Source: Chitinophaga rhizophila
GTDB lineage: Bacteria; Bacteroidota; Bacteroidia; Chitinophagales; Chitinophagaceae
Direction: 5' to 3'
DNA: 64,000 nucleotides
NCBI RefSeq assembly: GCF_019492185.1
Contig: NZ_JAICCF010000002.1
Span: forward strand, 744,001-808,000
Under the pieces are notes generated by a model. The model was given only the letters and a program-made list of their open reading frames with translations. It was not told the DNA's origin and did no database searches. The translations under genes and the position numbers were made by a program. Positions 42,798 through 53,258 of the stretch are shown piece after piece; positions within the stretch are counted from its first letter, which is position 1; every line of letters begins with the position of its first letter.

Positions 42798-44044
42798 ATG
42801 CGCTTCTCCCCTACGCAATTAAGGTGCTTGTATGCTCAGGCATCCTTTATGCCTATTATGCACTGGCACTGAAAAACAATCCTTTCCACCGCTGGAACAG
42901 GGGTTTCATCCTGCTGGCAGTTATTGCCTCCCTGCTGATACCAGCCTTACAGTTCTCCGTGCAGGCAGCTCCGGCAGCCGCCAACGAGATGAACATGATC
43001 ATAGTGGTAGCCTACGTAAATCACACCGTACAGCAGGCCGGTGCCAGTATCACATCATGGTTGCCCATTACGCTGTATGGACTTGTTGCACTGATACTAC
43101 TGGTGGATATAGCCCGTAACTGGGTACTGATAAAACGCCTGGTACGCAGCGGAGAAAAAACACAGCGTAACGGTTACCGGATGATCACACATCCGCAGGT
43201 GAAATCCACCTTTTCCTTTTTCGGAGATATATTCTGGTCTGACGAAACCACTCCTGACACCCCTCAAGGCCGTCAGATGCTGAAACATGAACTGGAACAC
43301 GTGCGGGCCAGACATACGGCCGACAAACTGTTTATGCAACTGGTATGTGCTGTATGCTGGTTCAATCCTTTCTTTCACCTGTTTAAAAAGGAGTTGGTGA
43401 TGGTGCATGAATTTCTGGCCGACAGGGCTGCTGCCGAAGAAGAAGCAAAAGAAGATTATGCGCGCACCTTATTGCAGATTACCCTGCAGACCAGGTTACC
43501 CCTGCTGACCAACAGTTTCTCGCAGTCACCTGTCAAACGCCGGATACTCATGTTGTTTACCCAAAACACTAATTATACACTTATGAAAAAGATCATCATT
43601 TTCCCCATAGTATTATTGCTGGGCTTCGCTATTGGTTGCCAGCAGGAACTGGATCTGAATATAAAAAAGGATAAGCCTGTAAGTACCTCCGGCAATCCAT
43701 CTGCTAAAAAAGCCCTGGAAGGCGACGTGTTAACTTTCGTAAGTGATCCGCCGAGCTACCCGGGAGGAGAAGACGCGCTTATGCGCTACCTGAGCAGCAA
43801 CATCCATTACCCGAAAGAGGCACAGGACTTAAATATAGCAGGAACTATTTTTGTCAACTTTGTGGTAGATAAAGACGGTTATATCCAAAACGTTAAAACA
43901 GTCGGTAACCGTATAGGTGCAGGATTGGAAGAAGAATCACTTCGTGTTGTAAATGAAATGCCTAAATGGAATCCGGGGAGACAAGATGGCGAGGCGGTAA
44001 ACGTAGCCTTCAATCTTCCTATCAGATTTGTATTGCAGGACTAG
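42794..44044 (+). CDS. BlaR1-type M56 membrane peptidase with C-terminal TonB domain
   Basis: 416 residues. Membrane helices lie at about 8-25, 36-54, 90-110 and 266-282. The cytoplasmic zinc peptidase site is HELEHVRARH (165-174), with Glu206 in HEFLADRAA as third ligand. Instead of the penicillin-binding sensor, residues 310-416 are a TonB C-terminal domain (YPKEAQDLNIAGTIFVNFVVDKDG and NVAFNLPIRF). The last helix is unusual: Met264 starts a stretch (MKKIIIFPIVLLLGFAIGCQ) that looks like a lipoprotein signal with Cys282. Likely function: sense a periplasmic or outer-membrane event and cleave BlaI. Closed by a terminator. Confidence 0.88.
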   Translation: MNALLPYAIKVLVCSGILYAYYALALKNNPFHRWNRGFILLAVIASLLIPALQFSVQAAPAAANEMNMIIVVAYVNHTVQQAGASITSWLPITLYGLVALILLVDIARNWVLIKRLVRSGEKTQRNGYRMITHPQVKSTFSFFGDIFWSDETTPDTPQGRQMLKHELEHVRARHTADKLFMQLVCAVCWFNPFFHLFKKELVMVHEFLADRAAAEEEAKEDYARTLLQITLQTRLPLLTNSFSQSPVKRRILMLFTQNTNYTLMKKIIIFPIVLLLGFAIGCQQELDLNIKKDKPVSTSGNPSAKKALEGDVLTFVSDPPSYPGGEDALMRYLSSNIHYPKEAQDLNIAGTIFVNFVVDKDGYIQNVKTVGNRIGAGLEEESLRVVNEMPKWNPGRQDGEAVNVAFNLPIRFVLQD

Positions 44045-44076
44045 TCTGAAGTAATATCTAACACAACTAAAAAACA

Positions 44077-44107
44077 AAAACCGGATGCCTTACAGGTATC
44101 CGGTTTT
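44077..44107. terminator. Bidirectional terminator after blaI-blaR
   Basis: AAAACCGGAT pairs with ATCCGGTTTT, with a few inner pairs. CATTTTT follows on the plus strand. It lies between convergent genes. Confidence 0.85.
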
Positions 44108-44178
44108 CATTTTTATCATATTGTCTGATCTGAGCGGCAGCACAAATACGTAACTGACCTGTTACCTCTGCGGTCAGA

Positions 44179-45357
44179 TTAGTTATATACAAACTCGCCC
44201 TGCGCGCTGCGCACAGTTACCTGTTTAACAGTAGCTGGCTCCACACGGCCAACAATCTGGGCGTCGATATTAAAGTTCTTGCTGATGCTGATAATATCTG
44301 CCGCAATTTCTTCAGGTACATACAGTTCCATACGATGCCCCATATTGAATACCTGGTACATTTCTTTCCAGCTGGTGCCTGACTGTTCCTGAATAAGCTG
44401 GAACAATGGCGGAACAGGAAACAGGTTATCCTTGATCACATGCAGGTTATCGATAAAATGCAGCACTTTGGTTTGTGCACCGCCACTACAATGTACCATG
44501 CCGTGTATACGGGAGCGATATGCTTCCAGTATCTGTTTGATGACAGGTGCGTAAGTACGGGTAGGAGATAATACAAGTCTGCCGGCATCTACTGTGCCGA
44601 ATCCCGGAATATCAACTTTATCAGTCAGGGACTTCTTACCACTGAATATGAGTTCATATGGTATACCCGGATCATAGCTCTCCGGATATTTTTCAGCCAC
44701 CTGTTTATTAAATACGTCATGACGTGCGGAAGTCAGGCCATTACTACCCATACCACCGTTGTAGAATTTCTCATAAGACGCCTGTCCGTAAGAAGATAGT
44801 CCCACAATTACATCGCCGGCCTGTATGGTATGATTAGAGATCACTTCAGATCTTTTCATACGGCAGGTGACAGTAGAGTCCACGATGATGGTACGAACCA
44901 GATCGCCTACATCGGCAGTTTCACCACCTGTTGAATGTATGCTGATACCATGGCTGCGCAGTTCTTCCAGGATCTCTTCAGTGCCATTAATGATAGCAGC
45001 GATCACCTCTCCGGGAATCAGTTGTTTATTACGGCCAATAGTGGAAGATAGCAGGATATTTTCGGTAGCGCCCACACACAGCAGGTCATCTATGTTCATG
45101 ATGATGGCATCCTGAGCGATGCCTCTCCACACGTCCAGGTTACCTGTTTCTTTCCAGTAAGTATAAGCCAGAGAAGATTTAGTGCCTGCTCCGTCAGCAT
45201 GCATAATATTGCAATATTCTTCCTGTCCGCCCAGGATATCGGGCACTATTTTACAGAAAGCTTTCGGAAACAGTCCTTTGTCAATATGCTTAATAGCATT
45301 ATGCACATCCTCTTTTCCGGCTGAAACGCCGCGCTGCGCGTAGATATTCTGATCCAC
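44179..45357 (-). CDS. purM: Phosphoribosylformylglycinamidine cyclo-ligase (AIR synthase)
   Basis: 392 residues. The fifth step of purine synthesis: FGAM plus ATP gives AIR. Motifs: YAQRGVSAGKEDVHNAI, MHADGAGTKSSLAY, IAQDAIIMNIDDLLCVGA, HSTGGETADVGDLVRTI, VIVGLSSYGQASYE, HCSGGAQTKVLHF and FNMGHRMELYV. It is longer than E. coli PurM (about 345), with extra segments in the Bacteroidota type. The start appears to be GTG (45355-45357): an in-frame stop lies four codons upstream and no ATG lies between. A TACTTTTG -7 box is at 45388-45395. Confidence 0.93.
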   Translation of the reverse strand: MDQNIYAQRGVSAGKEDVHNAIKHIDKGLFPKAFCKIVPDILGGQEEYCNIMHADGAGTKSSLAYTYWKETGNLDVWRGIAQDAIIMNIDDLLCVGATENILLSSTIGRNKQLIPGEVIAAIINGTEEILEELRSHGISIHSTGGETADVGDLVRTIIVDSTVTCRMKRSEVISNHTIQAGDVIVGLSSYGQASYEKFYNGGMGSNGLTSARHDVFNKQVAEKYPESYDPGIPYELIFSGKKSLTDKVDIPGFGTVDAGRLVLSPTRTYAPVIKQILEAYRSRIHGMVHCSGGAQTKVLHFIDNLHVIKDNLFPVPPLFQLIQEQSGTSWKEMYQVFNMGHRMELYVPEEIAADIISISKNFNIDAQIVGRVEPATVKQVTVRSAQGEFVYN

Positions 45358-45465
45358 CAGATAATTTTATTAATGAACAATCTGCTGCAAAAGTAACTGA
45401 TTAGCCACTTATCTGATATCTAAATGTTGTAATTTGCATAGGATTTTGATCGTTTAAGGCAATTT

Positions 45466-46398
45466 ATGCGGATACACAGGGACCTCACCCATTTGCCAGC
45501 TTTGAGGCGGGCTGTTATTACAATAGGAACTTTCGACGGCGTACACAGCGGTCATCGTTATATTATTCAACAATTGCAAGAGACAGCAGCAGCCTGTGAT
45601 GGGGAGACTGTGATTATTACTTTTGACCCTCATCCCAGGGAGGTATTACAACCTGGAGGCGCGCCAGTAAAGCTGTTGACTACGCTCGATGAGAAAATTG
45701 AATTGTTATCCCGCCAGGGCATTGACCATGTTGTTATTGTACCTTTCACCCGGGAGTTCTCGGAGCTTTCCGCCAGGGAGTACCTGGAAGACTTTCTTAT
45801 AGAAAAGTTTAATCCTCACACTATTATTATTGGATATGACCATCGTTTTGGGCATAATCGGGAAGGCGGACTGGAATTGCTGGAAGCAGAGCAGAACCAG
45901 TATGGTTTTCAGCTGGTTGAGATCCCTCAGCAGGTCGTACATGATCTGGCTGTGAGTTCGACTAAGATCCGTAAAAGTCTGAATGAAGGCAATATTGAAC
46001 TGGCCAATGAATTACTGGGGTATCCTTATTTCATTGAAGGGAAGGTTGTACATGGCGATAAAATGGGGCGCAAGCTTGGTTATCCTACTGCCAATATGGA
46101 ATTGCCGGATCCCAGAAAACTGATACCAGTAGAGGGTATATATGCAATAAAGGTACATCTGGATAAACAACCGCCTTTAAATGGCGTAATGAGTATTGGT
46201 ACACGTCCGACGTTTAACGGGACTGACCTGAGAGTGGAGGCGCATATTTTTGACTTCAGTCAGGAGATCTATGACAAACTGTTGCGGGTGGAACTGATCA
46301 GCTATATCAGAGCTAATCAGAAGTTTGACAATATAGATGCCCTGATTGCCCAGATGGATAAAGACAGCCTGCAGGCCAGAAAAGTACTGAACGCCTGA
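45466..46398 (+). CDS. ribF: Bifunctional riboflavin kinase/FAD synthetase
   Basis: 310 residues. The N-terminal FMN adenylyltransferase domain carries ITIGTFDGVHSGHRYII, ITFDPHPREVL, IDHVVIVPFTREF and IIGYDHRFGHNREGG, the nucleotidyl-transferase signatures. The C-terminal flavokinase domain carries GEGKVVHGDKMGRKLGYPTAN-like sequence, MSIGTRPTFNGTDLRVEAHIFDF. Makes FMN and FAD from riboflavin. The stop codon directly abuts the stop of the convergent holA gene, with no spacer. Confidence 0.96.
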   Translation: MRIHRDLTHLPALRRAVITIGTFDGVHSGHRYIIQQLQETAAACDGETVIITFDPHPREVLQPGGAPVKLLTTLDEKIELLSRQGIDHVVIVPFTREFSELSAREYLEDFLIEKFNPHTIIIGYDHRFGHNREGGLELLEAEQNQYGFQLVEIPQQVVHDLAVSSTKIRKSLNEGNIELANELLGYPYFIEGKVVHGDKMGRKLGYPTANMELPDPRKLIPVEGIYAIKVHLDKQPPLNGVMSIGTRPTFNGTDLRVEAHIFDFSQEIYDKLLRVELISYIRANQKFDNIDALIAQMDKDSLQARKVLNA

Positions 46399-47394
46399 TC
46401 AATACATCAGCTTATATACCAGTTCTTTCATTAACTCACCATCTTCCACACCGCTATCATTGATACCAATACTGCGCAGGTTATAAGCATGCAGCAGCAG
46501 GATAGCTTTTTCGGTACCTTCCAGTCCATACTGGCGGGCGGCGTTCACATAGTCTTTGACAAAGAAGGTGTGTACGCCCAGAGCGGCTGCCACTTCCTTT
46601 TCTCCTCCTTTCACACCAAATACCATGTTCATTTTGCTGAAGAAGTTGTATAAAGCCGGTAGTACCATCTGTATCGGACCCGCCTTCGGGTTGGCGGCAA
46701 AGTAGTTGATGATACGCATTACTTTCGCAATGTCTTTCTGTCCCAAGGCATTCTGAAGCTCGAATACGTTGTATTCCTTACTGATACCAACGTATTTTTC
46801 GATATCGTTCTCATCGATTTTCTTATTTGGAGGCAGGTTTACCAAAAGCTTGTCTATTTCATTAGCCATACGGGAGAGGTCATTCCCTATATGGTCTACC
46901 AGCAGGATACCGGCTTTTTGTGAAATAGCTCTTCCCAGGCTGACCACATAAGCGTCTACCCAGGCAGGCAGTTGGTTATCATACATCTTCTTGGTAGTCA
47001 ATAACACTCCCTTTTCCTTGATCAGCTTAGCTAGTTTGCTACGTCCGTCAATCTTACCTTGCTTATGGGCTACTACGAAAACGGTGGAAGACAATGGGTT
47101 ATCGATATAGGCCTCCAGTTTCAGGATATCTTTCATAGACTGGGCCTCTTTCAGGACCACTACCTGTCTTTCTGCAAACATCGGATAACGACGGCAGGCA
47201 TTAATTACAGTACTCCAGTCGGTATCTTTCCCATAGAGGACGGTCAGGTTAAATCCTTTTTCTGCTTCGTCCAGCAGGTGATGCTCGGCGTAGGTACTCA
47301 CCTGATCGATGAAGAAATCTTCTTCTCCTTCCAGCCAGTATAGGGGGCGGAACTTCTTTTGCTTCCAGTCTGATATAATATCCTGATAATCCAT
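46399..47394 (-). CDS. holA: DNA polymerase III subunit delta
   Basis: 331 residues. The clamp-loader delta subunit opens the sliding clamp. N-terminal AAA+-like domain: FRPLYWLEGEEDFFIDQ, RRYPMFAERQVVVLKEAQSM, VFVVAHKQGKIDGRSKLAKL, then lid and collar domains with LLVDHIGNDLSRMANEIDKL and VFELQNALGQKDIAKVMRII. Sequence is weakly conserved across phyla, but order and length fit HolA. It starts 6 bases after the exonuclease stop, so the two are cotranscribed. Confidence 0.92.
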   Translation of the reverse strand: MDYQDIISDWKQKKFRPLYWLEGEEDFFIDQVSTYAEHHLLDEAEKGFNLTVLYGKDTDWSTVINACRRYPMFAERQVVVLKEAQSMKDILKLEAYIDNPLSSTVFVVAHKQGKIDGRSKLAKLIKEKGVLLTTKKMYDNQLPAWVDAYVVSLGRAISQKAGILLVDHIGNDLSRMANEIDKLLVNLPPNKKIDENDIEKYVGISKEYNVFELQNALGQKDIAKVMRIINYFAANPKAGPIQMVLPALYNFFSKMNMVFGVKGGEKEVAAALGVHTFFVKDYVNAARQYGLEGTEKAILLLHAYNLRSIGINDSGVEDGELMKELVYKLMY

Positions 47395-47400
47395 GCTTTA

Positions 47401-48126
47401 TTATTTTGTATATACTACGTCATGCTCTTCCAGCAGGGGAATACCTTTGAAGCGCATCAGCAGTTGCCCTACAGCTAAAACGTCTTTCTGGCAATAGCTG
47501 GAGATTCTTTCCAGATCACGTTCCTCCCAGTATACCTTTCCAACCATACTACCGTCAATATCATCTTTCGGTGTTGTAATACCCATTATCGCTGTCAGGA
47601 GTTTCAAGGACGTATAGTTTTTGAAATCTCCGAAGCGCCATAACTGCATGGTATCCAGCATTGGTAACTCCCAGGGTTTGAACCCATGAATCTGCAAAGG
47701 CAGGGGCAAAGATAGCTGATGGATAACAGATCGCCTGCAAATAAAAGGAATATCAAATTCTTTGATATTATGTCCGGCGAACTGAAAGCCATTAAACTTC
47801 AGATGAAATTTATTCACCAATTCTAAAAAACTGTTTAATACAACCTTTTCATCGTCATTAGAGAAGGATTTTATACGTAGTTGATAACGACCATTTTCTA
47901 CACAGAAGAAGCCTACGGAAATGCAAACAATCTTGCCAAATTCCGCATAGATCCCAGCCCTGTCTGCATATGCCTCTGCCGCGTCCCCTGAATCTGGCAA
48001 AGTTTTTGCAATTTTGTCGGTCCAGAGCAACTGCATATTGTCAGGTAAGCTATTAAAGGCCGCTACAGCGGGAGTTGTCTCAATATCAAGCAACAATAAC
48101 TGATCTAAAGATATATTCGCTAACAC
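47401..48126 (-). CDS. Predicted 3'-5' exonuclease, DEDD (PolB-like) family
   Basis: 241 residues. RNase H-fold exonuclease with Exo I LLLDIETTP (Asp14, Glu16), Exo II FAGHNIKEFDIPFICRR and Exo III ISSYCQKDVLAVGQL (Asp). This matches the stand-alone predicted exonuclease of the DNA polymerase B type. The start is GTG (48124-48126); no in-frame ATG precedes it. Upstream of holA and cotranscribed, which fits a role in replication or repair, though substrate is not known. Confidence 0.88.
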   Translation of the reverse strand: MLANISLDQLLLLDIETTPAVAAFNSLPDNMQLLWTDKIAKTLPDSGDAAEAYADRAGIYAEFGKIVCISVGFFCVENGRYQLRIKSFSNDDEKVVLNSFLELVNKFHLKFNGFQFAGHNIKEFDIPFICRRSVIHQLSLPLPLQIHGFKPWELPMLDTMQLWRFGDFKNYTSLKLLTAIMGITTPKDDIDGSMVGKVYWEERDLERISSYCQKDVLAVGQLLMRFKGIPLLEEHDVVYTK

Positions 48127-48148
48127 TATTTTGTACGGTTTATATTTT

Positions 48149-48181
48149 TTTGTAATAAAGTATTTTTAACAATTACATTTG
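48149..48181 (+). promoter_or_regulatory. Promoter of the coiled-coil membrane protein gene
   Basis: TTTG (48149-48152), a 21-base spacer and TACATTTG (48174-48181), both boxes exact. Leader of about 45 bases. Confidence 0.7.
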
Positions 48182-48232
48182 CATAAGAACATTTAACCAT
48201 ATAACAATAAACTATAAAACACAAAAACGACT

Positions 48233-49195
48233 ATGACTGAGAACACTTTTAACACGCCTGCGGCAGGATCTCCTGGACCTGAAAAACCTAGAAGCCGTAA
48301 TGGTCTGATATATGGTATACTGATAGCAGCACTGGCCGGTACCTGGATTTATATGTTGTATGACAAAAATAAAACTACCGATCAAATTGCTCAACAGGCA
48401 ACACAGATAGATTCAATTTCAACTTCAAGAGATGCTTTACAGCAGGAATATAATGCTGCAAATGCCCGTCTGGATGATCTGATTTCCCAGAACAGCCGCA
48501 TGGACAGTCTCGTGAAGACAAAAGATAAAGAAATTGCGGATATGAAGGCAAGGATCTCTGGTATCCTGTCTAACAAAAACGCAACGCAGAAAGAACTGGC
48601 TGAAGCCCGTCGTCTGATCGAAACCCTGAAAGGTAACATTGAGAACTATACGCAGACAATTGAGCGTCTGGAAGGTGAGAAAATCGTCCTGACAGGTGAG
48701 CGTGATTACGCCCGCAAAGAAAGAGATGAAGTAACCACTCAGAGAGACAGTCTGAATAAGAAAGTGAACCTGGGTTCTGTATTACATGCATCTAACATTC
48801 ACCTGCAGCCTATTAATCTGAAAAAGAACGGTAAAGAGGTAGAAACAACCAAAGCAAAACGTGCTGATATGATGCGCGTAACCTTCGACCTGGATGAAAA
48901 CAGGATCGCTCCTACCGGTGACAAAGAATTATATGTTTCTATCACTTCCCCTGATGGATCTCCGCTGGCTGTAGAAGCGCTGGGTTCTGGCAGATTTACA
49001 TTGGAAGATGGTACCGAAAAACTGTATACTGCAAAGAAAACAGTTAACTATGCTACCGGTCAGAAACAGAGCGTAAGCATGGATTGGAAACAAAATTCCG
49101 ATTTCAAACCAGGCGATTACGCAGTAGAAATCTATCACGATGGTTTCAAAATTGGTTCTGGTAAAGTGACGCTGAAAAAAGGCGGACTGTTCTAA
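48233..49195 (+). CDS. Membrane-anchored coiled-coil protein of unknown function
   Basis: 320 residues. A Pro/Gly-rich cytoplasmic N-terminus (1-23), one membrane helix (about 24-43, LIYGILIAALAGTWIYMLY), a long coiled coil (about 50-180, rich in Glu/Lys/Arg/Gln with heptads such as QKELAEARRLIETLKG and ETIERLEGEKIVLTGE) and a C-terminal beta-rich domain (about 185-320; VTFDLDENRIAPTGDKELYV). The topology suggests a type II membrane protein with the coiled coil in the periplasm. The family is not recognised; such proteins are conserved in Chitinophagaceae. Own promoter and terminator. Confidence 0.7.
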   Translation: MTENTFNTPAAGSPGPEKPRSRNGLIYGILIAALAGTWIYMLYDKNKTTDQIAQQATQIDSISTSRDALQQEYNAANARLDDLISQNSRMDSLVKTKDKEIADMKARISGILSNKNATQKELAEARRLIETLKGNIENYTQTIERLEGEKIVLTGERDYARKERDEVTTQRDSLNKKVNLGSVLHASNIHLQPINLKKNGKEVETTKAKRADMMRVTFDLDENRIAPTGDKELYVSITSPDGSPLAVEALGSGRFTLEDGTEKLYTAKKTVNYATGQKQSVSMDWKQNSDFKPGDYAVEIYHDGFKIGSGKVTLKKGGLF

Positions 49196-49215
49196 TAGTC
49201 ACATCTTCATATATG

Positions 49216-49265
49216 AATCCCGGATGTCGTTTTCCTACAGGAAACAGGCATCCGGGATTTTTTAT
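49216..49265 (+). terminator. Terminator after the coiled-coil protein gene
   Basis: AATCCCGGATG (49216-49226) pairs with CATCCGGGATT (49249-49259), with an inner GTTTTCC/GGAAAC stem, followed by TTTTATT. Confidence 0.88.
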
Positions 49266-49485
49266 TCTATAAGGACTCCTTATTAAGTCGATCAATAAGA
49301 AAACTACCTTTGAAAATTTGTTAACAATTAGTTATTGATAAATATTCATATATAAATTTATAATTAATTAGTGTTTATTTGCACCCGATTGCATCATGTG
49401 AAAACCGGGGATTACATCAGCTTACATACAATGTTGCCCCCAATTGTTACAGTTAGAGAAACTCACGGCGTTAAACCAGGTATAT

Positions 49486-49890
49486 ATGGCGGAAAACACT
49501 AAACAGGTGTATGTGGTTGATGACGATGAAATATTCCATTTCATCCTGAAAAAGATGTTTGAACAACAGATCGACAATAAACTGAAAGTGACATCCTTCC
49601 TGTCTGCGGAAGATGCATTGGAGCGTTTGCAACAACCTGATAACCAGTTATTACCTTCCCTGATTATCCTGGACATGAATATGCAGCGTATGAACGGCTG
49701 GGACTTCATAGAGGCCTACCGGGACATCAAGTGTAACCTTGGTCAGCAGATTCCCATTGTTATGTGCTCTTCTTCCATTGACAACAGGGACATACAAAAG
49801 GTGAAAAGGACACCAGAGCTGATGGCGTATATTACGAAACCGCTGGATTCGGAGAAGATGCAGCAGATAAAGAAACTAATTGGCAATTAG
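49486..49890 (+). CDS. Single-domain response regulator
   Basis: 134 residues from ATG 49486 (MAENTKQVYVVDDDEIFHFI). CheY-like receiver only: acidic pocket Asp12-Asp14, phosphoacceptor Asp63 in LIILDMNMQRMNGWDF, the Ser/Thr in VMCSSS, and the conserved Lys in YITKPLD. No output domain. It could be a phosphorelay intermediate or a diffusible regulator. No histidine kinase is adjacent. An in-frame TTG at 49444 is open but would add a non-conserved segment. A -7-like TTTATTTG lies near 49370, giving a leader of about 100 bases. Confidence 0.88.
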   Translation: MAENTKQVYVVDDDEIFHFILKKMFEQQIDNKLKVTSFLSAEDALERLQQPDNQLLPSLIILDMNMQRMNGWDFIEAYRDIKCNLGQQIPIVMCSSSIDNRDIQKVKRTPELMAYITKPLDSEKMQQIKKLIGN

Positions 49891-49981
49891 TAGTGAAGGT
49901 TTAGGGGTTGGCATAAAAGGACTAGGATACATACAAGCTACGAAAAGGATGTAACACGATATAAACTAACAGTATATAAAG

Positions 49982-50010
49982 AAAAAGGCGCTTCAGTGAA
50001 GCGCCTTTTT
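49982..50010. terminator. Bidirectional terminator
   Basis: A 13-base-pair perfect stem, AAAAAGGCGCTTC with GAAGCGCCTTTTT, around AGT. It lies between the response regulator and the convergent ABC-F gene. Confidence 0.92.
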
Positions 50011-50064
50011 CTATCTTGAAAAACCGGAGATCAAACGACCCCTGATTTCAAATTACTGACTGTA

Positions 50065-51726
<1,662 letters not shown>

Positions 51727-51734
51727 TTAAGGCG

Positions 51735-51742
51735 CAAAGTTA
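51735..51742 (-). promoter_or_regulatory. -7 element of the ABC-F gene
   Basis: Minus-strand TAACTTTG fits TAnnTTTG, 23 bases before the ATG. No clear -33 box. Confidence 0.4.
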
Positions 51743-51796
51743 CTAAATGTTCCTGGTTTTCCTGTTTTGTGGTTTATTCTTTGTAAGATTCTCTAT

Positions 51797-52519
51797 ATGG
51801 ACGTATATCTGCAACAAGTCAAGAAAGAGCTCAGAACATGGCAGAAGGCCATGCAGCGCGGGATTAGCCTTCCCGGGAGGCTCTCCCGGGGGGTACAGAG
51901 GAAAATCAACCGCGTTATTCCCGAAAAGGTACATCGCGCGATGACTACCGCAATTAAACAGATGACCCGGGGCGTAATATCAGGGGCAGGCTTCATCAGT
52001 CCGCCGCCGGTATATGAACACGACCTGGCCGTACGGGAAGCTCGTGTGAAGTCCCGGATCACGTTTTATAAAACGACTGCTGCTACAGAAGGCGCACTGA
52101 CAGGCGCAGGAGGTATTCTGCTCGGACTGGCTGATTTCCCTTTGTTTCTGACCATCAAGATGAAAATGCTGTTTGACATTGCAGCATTATATGGCAAAGA
52201 CGTAGATGATTACAGGGAAAGGCTGTTCATATTGCATATTTTCTTTATTACTTTCTCTACGCAGGACTTCCGTAACCGCCTCTACCCTGCTATTGCAGAC
52301 TGGGATAATTACAGCAAGGACCTGCCGGATGATATCAACGCATTTGACTGGCGTAACTTCCAGCAGCAATACCGTGACTATCTTGATCTGGCTAAGCTGC
52401 TGCAACTTATGCCGGTAATAGGCGCAGCTGTAGGTGCATATGTTAATCACCGGCTAACAGATAAACTAGGTCAGAGCGCTATGAATGCCTATCGCCTACG
52501 GCTGATGAAACAGTTATGA
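51797..52519 (+). CDS. EcsC family protein
   Basis: 240 residues from ATG 51797 (MDVYLQQVKKELRTWQ); the frame is open back to 51767 but those residues lie in the promoter region. A basic N-terminus is followed by conserved EcsC features: TAATEGALTGAGGILLGLADFPLFLTIKMKML with a membrane-seeking hydrophobic stretch, YGKDVDDYRERLFIL, and the Gly-rich segment PVIGAAVGAYVNHRLTDKLG near the C-terminus. EcsC accompanies an ABC transporter in Bacillus and its biochemical role is not known. Divergent from the ABC-F gene, with 85 bases between the starts. Confidence 0.85.
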   Translation: MDVYLQQVKKELRTWQKAMQRGISLPGRLSRGVQRKINRVIPEKVHRAMTTAIKQMTRGVISGAGFISPPPVYEHDLAVREARVKSRITFYKTTAATEGALTGAGGILLGLADFPLFLTIKMKMLFDIAALYGKDVDDYRERLFILHIFFITFSTQDFRNRLYPAIADWDNYSKDLPDDINAFDWRNFQQQYRDYLDLAKLLQLMPVIGAAVGAYVNHRLTDKLGQSAMNAYRLRLMKQL

Positions 52520-52592
52520 CCGCTTTACTTATCTTTACCGCTCACAGGAATAATATACCATTTGAATCACCTTAACTTAAACTGCATACGTC

Positions 52593-53258
52593 ATGACTAG
52601 TTACGATGAAATCTTCGACAACAACCGGCTGTGGGTAGCTAATAAAACTGCTACGGATAAGTCTTTCTTTGAAAAGCTGGCGAAAGAACAAAATCCTGAT
52701 TATCTCTACATTGGTTGCAGTGATAGCCGTGTACCTACTAATGAGATCATGGGACTTGACGCCGGAGAGGTATTCGTGCATCGCAATATTGCCAACCTTG
52801 TTAACAGCGTTGACCTTAACGTAATGTCAGTCATCAATTACGCAGTACGCCACCTGAAAGTAAAGCATATTATTGTGTGTGGTCATTATAACTGCGGCGG
52901 CGTAAAAGCAGCTATGCAGTCTGCCGATCTTGGTATACTGAACCCATGGCTGCGCAATATCCGGGACGTATACCGCCTGCATCGTCAGGAACTGGATGAA
53001 ATCGAAGAAGATCACCTGCGCTTTAACAGACTGGTAGAACTCAATGTACAGGAACAGTGTGTAAATGTGATCAAAACAGCAGCAGTACAACAATCATATG
53101 TAAATGACGGATATCCTACCGTACATGGCTGGGTATATGACCTCTATACTGGTAACCTGATTGATCTGAAAATCGACTTTGAAGGTATCCTGCACAATAT
53201 CCAGGAAATTTACGACCTGACAGGTAAAGGACTCATGAAAAAAAAGGATGATCAATGA
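52593..53258 (+). CDS. can: Beta-class carbonic anhydrase
   Basis: 221 residues. Reversible hydration of CO2. Zinc site: Cys and the Asp-Arg dyad in GCSDSRVPTN, and His and Cys in VCGHYNCGGVKAA. The EVFVHRNIANLV segment is also typical. Cytoplasmic, no signal peptide. It overlaps murI by 4 bases (ATGA), an arrangement that couples bicarbonate supply to murI only by position. Confidence 0.96.
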   Translation: MTSYDEIFDNNRLWVANKTATDKSFFEKLAKEQNPDYLYIGCSDSRVPTNEIMGLDAGEVFVHRNIANLVNSVDLNVMSVINYAVRHLKVKHIIVCGHYNCGGVKAAMQSADLGILNPWLRNIRDVYRLHRQELDEIEEDHLRFNRLVELNVQEQCVNVIKTAAVQQSYVNDGYPTVHGWVYDLYTGNLIDLKIDFEGILHNIQEIYDLTGKGLMKKKDDQ

